In this document: one piece after another, positions 1-10,412 of the stretch
Numbering within the stretch: position 1 is the stretch's first letter
Layout of the letters: the number at the start of each line of letters is the position of its first letter
Assembly: GCA_038030265.1 (NCBI GenBank)
Contig: CM075942.1
Span: 71,118,926 to 71,182,925 of the forward strand
Source: Corythucha ciliata
Lineage: Eukaryota; Arthropoda; Insecta; Hemiptera; Tingidae
Length of the DNA stretch: 64,000 nucleotides
Reading direction: 5' to 3'
Program-made: the position numbers and the translations under genes
The notes under the pieces: model-generated
Seen by the model: the letters and a program-made list of their open reading frames with translations, nothing else
Databases searched by the model: none
What the model was told of the DNA's origin: nothing

Positions 1-320
1 AAAGTGTTTTGGGGTTATTTTAGGGGGAAAAAGGCACAAAAAAGCAAGGCACATAAAATAGTTAACGTCTATCGAAAATCCTGACAGGAAATAGTGTGCT
101 CTTTCCGAATCCATCACCAAAAGTTGCAAAAATTCAAATTGAATGCGGGTTTCTCGCCGTTAGTTTAAAAAAATTGTGTAAGCCTTAAAAATCTTTAGAA
201 AAATCATATCTCGGAGGGTTTTGATTTTCGGACTATGGTGTATATGGTGATTTCGGTCACAATTGAGGCCTACTATCACCCAAAAATGTTTGTCACACTT
301 ATCCCTTTCCACCCTGTAGA
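1..320 (-). repeat. Dispersed foldback repeat 'A', copy 1
   Basis: Read on the minus strand, this stretch starts near 320 with a CAGGGTGG-type end followed by ATAAGTGTGACA. It then runs through the same blocks as the copies at 47511-48165, 61425-61545 and 62486-63560, including CCGAAAATCAAAACCCT, GAGATATGATTTTTCTA and CTGACAGGAAA. It has no coding capacity. The window edge cuts it off. Confidence 0.7.
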
Positions 321-525
321 ACTTATATCGTTTCATAATTAGCCAAAAAAAAAAAAAAAAATGCTGAGATAGTAAAAGTTTCCCGAAAAGCAATAAATAG
401 TCATGAAATTGTCGAACGGTGCTGCTCCGAGGCATCAAACCGTCACCTGTGACCAGCCATAACCACAGGTTGGAGACCCATGTTTTAATTTCATGGAATA
501 ATCATCTTTTTTTTAACATTTTCAG

Positions 526-901
526 AGCGGGAGAATCCAACATTCAAGAAGACTTTGAGGATTTCAATAATTCTGTTAACACAGATGAGTCTGTCGCTTA
601 TCACAATTCAGCGTCACAAATGTGTTTCATTTGCAAAAAACAACGTTTACGGCGTCATGGTCGTGAAGTTCGCCTAGCTGTCAATAGATTAAAAACTATA
701 GAGACTTTAAAAAACGCGGCCACGGAACAAAATGACTTACAGATGTTGGAAAAGCTCAGTTCTTTCTCCGATGAGTCGAATATTCCTTATCATAAATTTT
801 GCAAGGATGAATACTTACGAAAAATTTATAAAGAAGAAAATAGCGAATTTTTGGACAAAAAAAAGGCTTCAAAAAAATACTGCGTACACTATTCTTTGTG
901 A
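526..901 (+). CDS. N-terminal zinc-binding segment of the FEN/XPG-like gene (partial)
   Basis: This segment encodes a C-x2-C (CFICKK, codons from 623) and a later H-x3-C (HKFCKDEY, near 790-810) separated by a basic helix-like stretch. A single treble-clef-like zinc site is a plausible reading. I start the segment at 526 because the bases before it form a polypyrimidine tract ending in CAG. The in-frame ATG at 419 lies in what looks like intron. The frame is lost in A-rich sequence around 866-886 and the protein continues in another frame. The target bound by the zinc site is unknown. Confidence 0.5.
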
Positions 902-3713
902 TACCGTGGAAGAAAGAGTGGTCAAGAATAATGAATGCCTATTTTTTGACCACATAAAAGAAGAATATCAAAAATTGCTAGAGCAGCAATGCAGTTTATT
1001 TCCTAATTCTATCACAATTTCTTCGTTCTCAGACCGTCACTTGCAAAGAAAATTAACGGAAACTTTTGACAAAAAGATAAAAATTATTTACGCAGAAAAA
1101 AAAAAGTTTCTTGCTCCATTTTCCGTCACTCTTTTGACGTACAAGGATCTATTTAAAACAATGGCATTAAAAGAAACAATTCGTTCAGTTGCAACAAAAC
1201 TTCGCGAAGAAATCCTTAACATAACCAGAAGAGAAATGCCTGAAAATTTAAACGCAGAAGATTTGATATTAGGAGAATGCGATCACGTGCCAGAGCTTCT
1301 TACTTGCTTTCTGGAATCATTCATTGGGGGTAATGTTTCTCATCTTTCCAAAAAAGCACGCGAAAATAGACAAAACAAGAACGAACTTTCCATTTTTTCC
1401 ATTGGACAAGATTTGATTTACGCAGCTTTCGGCCACAAAATTAAAACATCTAAGCACGTTACCCTAGGTCTGGCAGTCAAGAGCTTATGTAACAGCAAGA
1501 AAGTTGTTAACATACTTTCGAAATATGGACACTGTTGTTCTTACACAACTCTAGAAGAGCTAGAGACTGAGCTGACATTTTCGACGATGAATAGTGATCA
1601 CGTGTGTCCTGAAGATGTTCAACGTCACCCAGACTTGAATACTGGTGTCGCATTTGACAATTTCGATCGCTTCGTAGAGACCCTCAATGGCAAAGATACT
1701 TTGCATGATACAGTGGGAATAATTTTTCAGGATATCGTGCAGAATCCGGATCCGATGTCTGTGGAATCTTCTAGTCCTTCTGTACATGAAAATTCACCAA
1801 TCGATGGGATTGTGCGTGGTAATTTCTCTGAATTAACCGCTACCACCACAAAAACAACAAATCGAAAACGCAGGGCCTTTGAAGAAGTTACTTTTGAAAT
1901 GCATCCATTTACGAAGAAATTAAAAATTACCACCTGGAATCAGTTAGATATCTCAGAGTTTAATAAAGCTCCAGAAAATTTGACTATGTCGAAACAGCTG
2001 GACGTTACATGGATGTTATTACATAAGTATAAAATATCAGATGTTCCAATGTGGGTAGGATTTCATAGCAAGATTTCGATTGATGATTCACGAGTTCAAA
2101 AAGTTTCATATCTAACTCCGATAAATGATTCTCCTACCAACAATTCAACTGTCTTGAAAACTCTAGAGTTGAGTCAGGATATTGCAAATGAATGTCAAGC
2201 CCCATACATCCAGATAACCTACGATCTAGCTATTGCTCGAATTAGTTACTGTATTCAAGCTCAAGAATCTCCAAAATTCGACAATATTTTTATTCATTTG
2301 GGGGCCTTTCATATTGAAATGGCTTATTTCAAGGCGATTGGCACGTTTATTGAAGATTGTGGATTAACCAACATCATGACTGAATGTGAATTGATCGCTA
2401 ATGGTTCAGTCCCAGGCTTTATTGGCGGAAAAAATTACAACAGATGTAAACGGTCACATTCTCTCGTGGCATTGGCATTGCAACAGTTACATTTCGAAGC
2501 GTTTTTGGAAAACAAACAATTGTCGGTTGAGGACTCAGTGTTGGAATATCTCTCTACTTTTTTGACTCGTAAAGATGTCTCTCCACAAGTTAAGCATGCA
2601 GAAACACAACTTTTAATTCAATCTTATGCGGAATATACAGAAGATACCCTAGACGGCAAGCATGGAAAAACGGCACAATTTTACGCGATGTACGTCAACT
2701 ATGTAAATCTTTACCGTCTATTCATTAAAAGTATTCGAGTTGGAGATTTAGACTTGTACATATATACCCTTGCGGAAATCGCCAGCTTATTCTTCTATTA
2801 CAACCAGCCAAACTATAGTCGATGGCTTGTGTACTACATTAACTCACTACAACATGTGGAAAACACACATCCAGGTCTCCGAGCCGAAATGGCTAAGGGT
2901 TCGTTTGGGATCAGAAGAACCATCAAGCCTTTCTCAAGAATTCCTGTGGATTTAACGTTAGAGCAGACGATAAATGGTGATGCTGCTCGTCGTCTTACTG
3001 GAATTGTTAACCTCACGAATTCAATTGCTGCTAGGCAACGTTGGGCTAAAAGTCACGGGGCGCGAACAAGAATTATATCTCATGTACTTAATCGTGCTGA
3101 ACTGGACAGAAACTATCATGATATTGCTGCTGATCTACACCCAGGTAGAATGAAAAAACAAGTAAAACAAATGGAAGCTTTTTCGAATCGTGTCCTGCAG
3201 ACCATCAATCCATTCTCTCCTTCGATTGATACGGATCACTTGTTCAACGTTTCAACAGGGCATGCTGCCCCTCTTGAAATTTCAAACTGTTTGCTAAACA
3301 CGTCGTCTGGAGGGAAATTTCTGCGTAATAAATTTATAATGGAATGCAATTCGAATTCAGACAGGTTTCACCAGTCATTAAAGAAAAACACGGTGCTGAC
3401 TTTTGCTAGCCTCAAGAAGAAAAGAAAAATCAACATTGGTGGAAAATTGCACGAAGTTAAATTGCAGCGGGATTTATTCGGTCGGTTATTGGCTCTATCT
3501 CTTGACACGAGTATAGACCTAGAGAAAGTACTTTGTTTTCCTATAACTCCTATGCCATTATCACTGTGCCATATGGATGGTTCTTTAAACAAAACTGATA
3601 AGTCAGTACTAATTCATGAGTTAGAGAAACAAGTCGAAGATATGGAGCAACCGCCGCCATCCCAAATTGACCTTGCAATTGTAGATGGCTTTTTTTTTTT
3701 TACATACTTTTAA
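880..3713 (+). CDS. Central region of the FEN/XPG-like gene, family-conserved, function unknown
   Basis: About 940 residues stay open without a break. Recognisable family blocks are HLGAFHIEMAYFKAIG (near 2300), GKNYNRCKRSHSLVALA (near 2430), NYSRWLVYYINSLQH (near 2805), RAEMAKGSFGIRRT (near 2880) and LTLEQTINGD (near 2955). I know these blocks from uncharacterised multicopy proteins but not from any named enzyme. The stretch ends in AIVDG (Asp codon 3684-3686), whose Asp fits the first metal ligand of FEN/XPG nucleases. A 12-T run then throws the frame. An ATG at 732 lies in the same frame, but the sequence from 732 to about 880 is out of frame with the family-like reading. Confidence 0.55.
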
Positions 3714-4873
3714 AGAAATGCCCCGGAGTTTTGGAGCAGTGTCAAAAAATATATTGCAATGCCTTGTCAATAACGCTGCAAGTAGAATAGCTATTGTATT
3801 TGATCGATACTTCATACCCTCAATCAAAGATTATGAACATTCTCTTAGGAGTAATTTAAACAATGGGGAATTCCACATCTCCGGTCCTCAACAAACAAGA
3901 ACAGCAGATTTTGCAAAATATTTGAAAAATATGAAGTTTAAGGAAGCCATTGTCAAGTTTCTGATCGATCATTGGGCTGATCAAGAGATGGCAACGATTA
4001 TTGGTAGTAAGGTAGTTTACCTAATACATGATTTGTGTTACGAATATTCTATTACTGATGATAAAGTAACACGTACCATCAATTATGAGTTGTCATGCCC
4101 TGATCACGAAGAAGCGGACACGAAGATAGCATTTCTTGCTTGTCAACAGAAAGAGGATTCTACTATAACTATCAGAGCTTCTGATACTGACATAGTGATA
4201 ATCATGTTGGCTAATATGGAACACCTGCAAGCAACAGTTGACATATGGATGGATCTTGGAGTTGGTAATGCACGCCGATACATCGACGTATCCACTCTTT
4301 ACAAAAAATTAGGACCGAAAATTGCAAAGGCTCTTCCAGCTTTGCACGCTTTCACTGGTTGCGATTTCAACCCGGCATTATACCGACGAGGGAAAAAGAA
4401 ACCTTTACAATTGTTGATGAATTCAGAAATTTTCCAACTAGCATTTTTGGATTTGGGATCAAAGGAGCATAATGTGCAGGATTCTTTTAAAACCATACAG
4501 TCCTTTACTTGCAACTTGTACGGGTTGAAAAAGCTGGAGGATGTAAATCAAGCCAGGCTAATCATTTTCAATAACACATACAAGGTGAAAGACAAGTCCA
4601 GACCATTCTCCTTGAATATCCGAAATTACGATGCTTGCAACTTGCCACCCTGTCAAGCGGAATTAATGCAGCAAGTTTTGCGGACAAGATACATCGCATG
4701 CTTGTGGAGAAACGCTCATGACGCAAAAATTACGGAACTTTTACCAACGAATTATGGGTGGCAAGTTGTCGACGGAAAGTTGGAAATTATTCCTTTTGCA
4801 GGTGATCAGTTGCCAAAAGCTTATGCAGATGTAGAAATATCACCTGATATTGTTGAGGATAATCCAGAATTAG
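3685..4873 (+). CDS. FEN1/XPG-like (PIN-fold) 5' nuclease domain
   Basis: Counting from the ATG at 3685, the acidic motifs occur in the order and style of FEN1/XPG nucleases. IVFDRYFIPSIKDYEHSLR (Asp40) matches the VFDGKPP..LK...R segment. HEEADTKIA (Glu142-Asp145) matches the EAEA motif. ASDTDIVII (Asp167, Asp169) matches the D-x-D motif. FTGCDFNPALYRRGKKKPLQL (Asp227) matches GCDY..(G)IGPK.A..L. The first ligand is the Asp in VDG just upstream at 3684. All expected metal-binding acids are therefore present. The seen motifs are direct; the fold is inference. The true reading enters from the upstream frame across the T-run, so this ATG is not a real start. A donor (G|GTATAT) at 4873/4874 ends the exon. 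Confidence 0.65.
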
Positions 4874-4949
4874 GTATATATTTTCTACAATAACACGTTA
4901 CCCACTTTAAAAAATATTGCTTATTTTTGTGAATTATTTTTTGTTACAG
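4874..4949 (+). other. Small phase-1 intron (76 bp)
   Basis: The donor is GTATAT at 4874 and the acceptor is TTTTTTGTTACAG ending at 4949, with an AT-rich interior. Unspliced, the frame stops after eleven bases of intron-coded residues. Spliced, the codon G|AT gives Asp and the frame stays open to an acidic tail. Intron removal is predicted from sequence only. Confidence 0.65.
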
Positions 4950-5020
4950 ATACGCAATCTGATAATGAAATTGTGTCAGAAGAGGAAGAGGAATCATCTG
5001 ATGATGAAGATGACGATTAA
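4950..5020 (+). CDS. Last exon: acidic C-terminal tail
   Basis: The exon adds about 23 residues dominated by Glu, Ser and Asp (EEEEESSDDEDDD) and ends in TAA at 5018-5020. Acidic tails of this kind are common in chromatin or nuclear proteins. The role here is unknown. Confidence 0.6.
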
Positions 5021-6144
5021 AATTAATGTTAAAAAAAAGTTAAATATATATTACATAGATTAACCATATCACTTGCATCATTGACCCCACCATAAGGTTC
5101 GAATTGGACAATTTGAATTAGGGAGAAACGTTTCACTCAGAAAAAGCACATACTTACCAAAAATGCATCAGATTCTTCAAAGAATCTGAGAAAAATTTAA
5201 AGAAATATTACCCAATATGAAATACTTAAAGGCCTATAAATGGTTCGGCGCTCGCGGAGCAGTCCCGTATCGACCAAAAGAGCGACTTTTCATCGAAATC
5301 TGCCTGGAACGTGAACAATTGAACAAGATGACCGAATAAATTAAATAAATTCGCTCGGCACCATTCACCACCTCATCTTCCTCGTGGCGGCTTACTATAT
5401 TAAGCTGTTTTCACGCAAATTAAGATAGTTGGGCAGCCACGTTTTGTTCGTAATGATGGGTGATGGGAGAGTGGAACCGCGAGGTGGACTTTAAATTATG
5501 TCTGAAAAATGCCAAAGGCAGTTGATGATGTTGGTAGAAGAATTGGGGCAGGGAAGCACCTTTCATCGGCAAAACAAATAGGAAAAGTTGTATTAATGTC
5601 ATAGTAACCATAACTTCATAGTATTACGTGAATAATAGTATATTTCAAACGAGTACCTAAAGTTGAAAATATCGTGCGAGTGTTGTTAGACGAGCGAGGC
5701 GCTGCCCAGAGAGGCAATTACACGAGCAACGATATTTTACTTTCCCACGAGTTGTGAACGCTATTTTTCGTACTAGACTTAATATAACTATTAATTTATT
5801 TCCCAACTCTGAATAAATTAACACTTGATTTTATCTTCACTGGAAGCTGATTATAAGACGGTGGAGGAGCTTGTCAGCCGGTCAGCCTACTAGCCAAAGA
5901 CGACTATACTGAGGCCAAAGTTTTTATATCGTAACAGTTCGAAAAAACGTTTCTTTCTAGGGGGATTCTAGATGCGGAAAGAAGCTCTTTCGTTATAAGT
6001 ATTACGAAAAGATCCTTTACATCACAGTTTCAGTAAACCTCAACTTACTCTTTCGAAAATGGCGCAGAAAATTAGGACTTACGCACCAAGTAACGAGAAT
6101 TTTTTTTTTTAAATTGTCAGATTAGGCGAATCCCTCCAGATAAT
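5021..6144. other. Non-coding stretch with one possible short exon
   Basis: I see no gene of useful length. A 33-codon reading at 5235-5338 (YKWFGARGAVPY..., ending TAA) is preceded by AAAG, has a coding-like composition and is followed by AATAAATTAAATAAA. It could be an orphan terminal exon, but nothing confirms it. At 5660-5745, ATATCGTGCGAG and CGAGCAACGATAT form an imperfect inverted pair. Confidence 0.35.
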
Positions 6145-6483
6145 CGTCAGATTATGAGAGAGCACGTCTAGGACGTCAGTATGAAGCCAATATATCTTAA
6201 TCTGACGCGCTCGAGTATTTCAAAATGGCGATTTTTTTTTGCACATTCCAATAAGGATCACGAGTTTGCGTCACGTCCAAATCGTCAGATTATTGAATAA
6301 GAGATTGTTTTAGGTTCACTTAACATCCCCTTAGAAAATCTGACGCGCTCGATTATTTTTATTTTTTTTGCATTTTCAACCCTTGCGTACGACCGCTCCC
6401 ACCATGCAAACCGTCAGATTAACATGCATACTTCATCAAAAATACGTAGACAATTGATGCTGTAAATATCTGACGCGCTCGAG
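6145..6483. repeat. Three ~132-bp palindromic tandem units
   Basis: Each unit opens with CGTCAGATTA (6145, 6283, 6412) and closes with (TTA)ATCTGACGCGCTCGAG (6197, 6337, 6468). The two ends are complementary and could form a stem of about ten base pairs closing a loop of 45-50 bases. Spacings are about 138, 129 and 131-140 bp. A partial unit (GTCAGATTAGG) precedes them at 6116. Reversed, degenerate units recur at 41187-41500. No protein is encoded. Confidence 0.75.
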
Positions 6484-6708
6484 AATGTCCATGCAACCGT
6501 TTTTTTTTTTTACATTTTTGAAAGTCTATAGCCACTACCCCCACCGATGAAAATGTATACATCATATAACAATTTTATCTTTTTATCATCTAAGCTTTGC
6601 ATCCCAATAGGTCTCTACGACGCTCGAGTAAATCCCCATTTAGCATCGTGGGCTCCCCTACTACTACTTGTTCCCTTGATTTGCCAAATTCCCCTATTGC
6701 AGTCCAGT

Positions 6709-6904
6709 GTTGTAAATACTGTTGAGCCACTAATTCTGGACGTGATTTCTTCGACTGTAGTCAAGGGAAAGTGTCTGTTACCCTATTGCCCAGACCTTCC
6801 CCTTTTTCGACACTCCACAATTAATAATCTTAATGATATATCATATGGAAATAAATACAAGTTTTGTTGTTGTTGTTCTGAATCGTGACTTGTGATCTCA
6901 TTAC
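6709..6904 (+). mobile_element. LTR (3' part or whole) of a Ty3/gypsy element
   Basis: The stretch runs from about TGTTGTAAATACTG to CTCATTACA. It is followed at once by TGGTGGCAGCG, which has the usual look of a tRNA primer-binding site, and then by a gag reading frame at 6929. An AATAAA lies at about 6850. The left boundary is a guess from the TG dinucleotide. A 60-bp piece of the same sequence recurs at 11284-11346. Confidence 0.5.
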
Positions 6905-6928
6905 ATGGTGGCAGCGTTTTGAGACCCA

Positions 6929-7608
6929 ATGCCGAGGAAACGACAAGAACTTCCGGATGAACGGGAGAGTTCTTCTGGAAATTTAGCGGTGAATCCAGAA
7001 AAAAGTTCCGGTTCAAGCTCGATAAAAATAGGGGGAATTGAATCATTCTCGTTCAAACCGGAGGAATGGCAGCAGTGGAAAAAGAGGTTCAATAGCTACA
7101 GATGTGCCTCTGGCTTAGAAACTGAATCGGGAGTTAAGCAAGTCAACTCCCTTCTATTTGCCATGGAATGTCAGGCTGAAAATGTTTTGCTGTCGGCTGG
7201 AATTTCGACGAAGTCATCTGTAAACTAGACAAGTATTTCCTTCCAATGACGAACATCGTGTATGAACGAGCATTGTTTAACTTGAGGAAACAAGAATGTC
7301 ACGAACCTGTGGGTCAGTTTATAAATGACCTGTACTACCTCGCCGAACGTTGTGATTACGGCACTCTGAAAGAAAGCCTCATTCGGGACAGAATCGTCGT
7401 TGGCATAAACAACAAAACCCTCTCCGAAGAATTACAATTGATGAGTAAATTGACTTTGGACGACGCAGTTAGAAAAGTTAAGAATTTAGAACTTGTCAAG
7501 CTTCAACAAAAACTGTTACTGGCACAAGCAGACGATTCTGGTGAATGTGAGGAAATATGCAATCACACAGCGTCTAATGCAAACAGGCGTCCTCTCGGCA
7601 GAAGATGA
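6929..7608 (+). pseudogene. gag: Ty3/gypsy gag, frameshifted and lacking its zinc knuckles
   Basis: The first piece (6929-7228, from MPRKRQELPDE) continues in another frame as 7246-7608 (from MTNIVYERALFN). It carries the capsid-like FKPEEWQQWKKRFNSYR and the HEPVGQFINDLYYLAERC / LIRDRIVVGIN blocks typical of gag in K02A2.6-type gypsy elements. The frame break is near 7220-7245. The expected C-terminal CCHC knuckles and protease are missing; the sequence passes almost directly to a short RT N-terminal fragment. The gene is dead. Confidence 0.7.
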
Positions 7609-7611
7609 ATA

Positions 7612-7740
7612 GTGAGTCAGTCTAAACTTTGTTCATGGTGCGGTTCAACTAATTTGCATTTTATTACACTGGAGGAAGTGAAGAGTGCGTATCCGAAATT
7701 GTTCAACGGACTGGGAAAAATGAAAGCTGAAGTTGACGGG
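7612..7740 (+). pseudogene. pol: Fragment of gypsy pol just before the RT domain
   Basis: The reading KLCSWCGSTNLHF is followed by LEEVKSAYPKLFNGLGKMKAEVD. The second block matches the stretch ahead of the RT in gypsy polyproteins (FPKLF.GLGK....). It then runs out and is replaced by LINE sequence, so gag and protease-RT have been joined by a deletion and cut by the LINE. Confidence 0.55.
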
Positions 7741-7883
7741 ACGGGTGATGTAGTCGCGTCCGAGTTATTCTCCCAACAAGAAACACTCACGTGCCCCCTG
7801 GATAGCCGAAAGGTGAACTAAACGACTACAGTGTCGCCTTCGCAGCCCAAGACACACTATTTGCGACACAACAAGAAGAGACA

Positions 7884-8529
7884 ATGCAAAATCCGTCTCC
7901 TGTCAATGGCCTTTCTCAAGGCCCCGACAATGCTCTGCTCAAAACTATGTTTTGGAATGCAGGCGGCTTAACATCGACCAAGTTCACCGAACTTAAGAAT
8001 TTTATAACTCAAAATGACATTGACGTAGTATGGTATCGTCGAAGCGGGAGCAGCTGCTGATAACCTCAACTACTTTCAAATCCCAGGATACCAAACATAC
8101 TCCCTCAATAGGGGCCGTAATGTCGCGTCGGGAATCATAGTGGCTATGAAGTCGTCTCTGGTGGCCAGCTTTGCTATATGCAAGCAGATGGAAGCCCAGG
8201 ATAAACTGGAGGCAGTGACTGCGGAAGTCTGGAAGAGTGGAGGGCGCTACAGGTTCTTTGTGGTGTACAACCCCCCACATAACAAGCCAAATCTTGCTTG
8301 GCTCGAGTCAATATGGGACTCAGGTTCGATCCTTTATGGAGACCTGAATGTGCCTTCAAGCCGCTGGGGCTATACACAAACTGACGCAGTAGGCCATATC
8401 TGGGAGGACTTTATTGACGCGAACCCAGTGACTTATGTTGAGAATGAGGAAGGCAGGCCAACATTCATGTCTTTTTCCGGATATACCTCAACCCCTGATG
8501 CTATATTGGCCCACCCGACTCTAGCATAA
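7884..8529 (+). pseudogene. LINE AP-endonuclease domain, frameshifted
   Basis: The ATG at 7884 opens a reading with TMFWNAGGLTSTKFTEL, the usual start of an APE domain. The frame slips near 8030-8040 and continues with SLNRGRNVASGIIVAM and LYGDLNVPSSRWGY, the GD.N metal/active-site motif. The domain would nick target DNA to prime reverse transcription. The closing SDH-type motif is not preserved: the 8140-8529 reading ends at TPDAILAHPTLA and stops. Confidence 0.65.
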
Positions 8530-8671
8530 AAAATGTCGCACCACCTACAGCACAGTCCCGGAAGTATGGGTCACAAGCTGTTGTGCGTTAACTTACACAA
8601 CCGTGGCCTGCGTCCCAGTGAGAGGAACACTCTTGTTCGGTGGAACCTGAAGAAGGCAAAATGGAAGATGT

Positions 8672-9973
8672 ATGATGAAGCAACCAATGAGGCAATCACT
8701 TCCGAGCTTCTCGAGGAGAGTGTTGATAAGACATACAACAGCCTCAAATGCCATACTCAAATGCGCTAAGAAGGCAGTACCCAGGGGAAAGGTGAAGCAT
8801 TATCGACCTTTCTGGAACAGTCAGCTCCAGCTTGCAAAGGAGGAGAGAGATGAGGCGCGTGATGCTGCTGAAGAGTCAGGAAGACATGCTGATCGTGTAA
8901 TACTTAAACAAAAAGAGGCAATTTTGAGAAGGGGTGTGGTTCAGGGTAAGAGGCAGTCCTACAGGGGTTTTGTGGGAAGGATGGACTATCGAAAGGACGG
9001 GCTCAGGGCGCACAAATTTGTTTTCAGGCTCAGCAATGAAAGGGAAGAAAAAAATCAGCCCATGAAGAGAGTAGACAGGCTACTTACCAATCCAAAGGAC
9101 ATAGCTTCACACTTCTGTAAGCACTACTGTGCTGTAAGCAACTACAGAACAAAGAAGCACAATGGTAAGCCATGCACTGAGCTGAAACCAGTAGCACTGA
9201 ACTCCATGGAGCAGGACCTTTTCAACAGCCCTTTCACTATCTCTGAACTTGGAGCATCCCTCATGCAATCTAAGAAAGGAAAAAGCGCAGGTCCTGATGA
9301 GATCCTACCAGAATTTCTCATTCATATGGCAGAAAAAGCCAAAGAAACAGTGTTGACTTTCCTGAATCGAGTATGGGTAGCTGGAATGCCTGCAGAATGG
9401 CGAAAAGCAGAAATAATACCCATTTCTAAGAAGGGCAAATCTCCAACCTGCCCAGAGAACTTCCGTCCAATTGCACTCACGAGTGTGTTTTGCAAGCTGT
9501 TGGAGAGGATGGTTCTCAACCGGCTGAACATATTCCTGGAAGAACAGGGACTGCTATCCCACGCGCAGGCAGGATTCCGAGCACACCGCAGTACCATGGA
9601 ACATATTGCCCATTTGTCCCAAGAAATAAAGAACGGGTTTCAACGTAAACAAAGCTCACTGGCTGTGTTTGTGGATTTTAAATCAGCATTTGATGTTGTC
9701 TGGCGGAAAAAGCTGCTCAGTAAGCTCCTGGAGCTGGGTGTGCATGGACATATGTACAGGTTTGTCGCCTCTTTTCTTGCTCAGCGCTTCATTAGGGTGC
9801 GATACAACAATGAGGTCTCAGTGTACAGACAGACTCGCCAGGGACTTCCTCAGGGCTCAGTGTTGAGCCCGACGCTATTCAGCATAATGATTGATGATGT
9901 CATCAACCAGGTTACAAGTCCTGGCCTTAACATACAAAACCTACGTGCGCCCTGTTCTGGAGTATGGATCTGA
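8672..9973 (+). pseudogene. LINE reverse transcriptase lacking its YADD box
   Basis: The RT fingers and palm are clear: KSAGPDEILPEFL, PISKKGKSPTCPENFRPIALT, QAGFRAHRSTMEHI, VFVDFKSAFDVVW and RQGLPQGSVLSPTLFSIMIDD. The reading then jumps from SPGLN straight to sequence of the thumb/connection (TYKTYVRPVLEYGSEV, seen in the 9891-10094 frame). The catalytic Y/FADD motif that belongs between them has been deleted. The protein cannot polymerise. Confidence 0.75.
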
Positions 9974-10412
9974 GGTTACTGTGACTGCTGCAGATACCCA
10001 CCTCACAAAGCTGAAAAAAGCCCAGAACTGCGCCCTGCGAGTCGTAACAGGTGGCCCAAGGTCTACACCAATCACTGCAATGCAAGTCCTTTGAACCTTT
10101 GAAGGACCGACAGCAGATAGCCTCTGTAATGTTGAGGGAAAGGCTGGCAAGGCTTAGTGATCCATACTGGACCCAGGACAACAGTGTGGCACCTAGACTG
10201 AAGACCCAGACAAGCTTCACTTCTGCAGTGGCAAGGATTGAGGAGGAGCATGCCATCTCTCTTGGCCCGAGAGAGGCTTTTCTTGGTTCAATGCCAATCC
10301 TGAGCACTCCTCGGCTAAGACTTGACCTCGTTAGAGAGGTTAGTAAAGAGCTGTGTTCATCCCAGGAGCTGAGATCCCTTGCCCTGGCGACTATAGAGGA
10401 GAGATATCCACC

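Larger units (their letters stand above)
526..5020 (+). pseudogene. FEN1/XPG-like nuclease gene of an unnamed multicopy invertebrate family, frameshifted
   Basis: This is one gene read in three frames. A zinc-binding N-terminal part lies before about 880, a long middle part ends near 3700, and a nuclease-like part runs 3685-4873, followed by a 76-bp intron and an acidic last exon. The frame changes fall at A-runs (about 866-886) and at a 12-T run (3690-3701), so they may be sequencing or assembly indels rather than real lesions. A good splice acceptor (TTTTCAG, ending at 525) suggests that an upstream exon was missed. The middle blocks (HLGAFHIEMAYF and NYSRWLVYYINSLQ) resemble uncharacterised, often multicopy proteins of cnidarians, molluscs and arthropods, as I recall them. 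No TIR or LTR is visible around it, so it could be an unnamed transposon gene, a relic, or a host gene. Confidence 0.6.

Noticed and set aside
5235..5338. 33-codon coding-like stretch as a gene
   Set aside because: It has only a weak acceptor, no start and no partner exon, so it is mentioned but not called.
6145..6483. CRISPR-like array
   Set aside because: The repeats are palindromic unit ends about 130 bp apart in a eukaryotic genome, not short direct repeats with spacers, and there are no cas genes.
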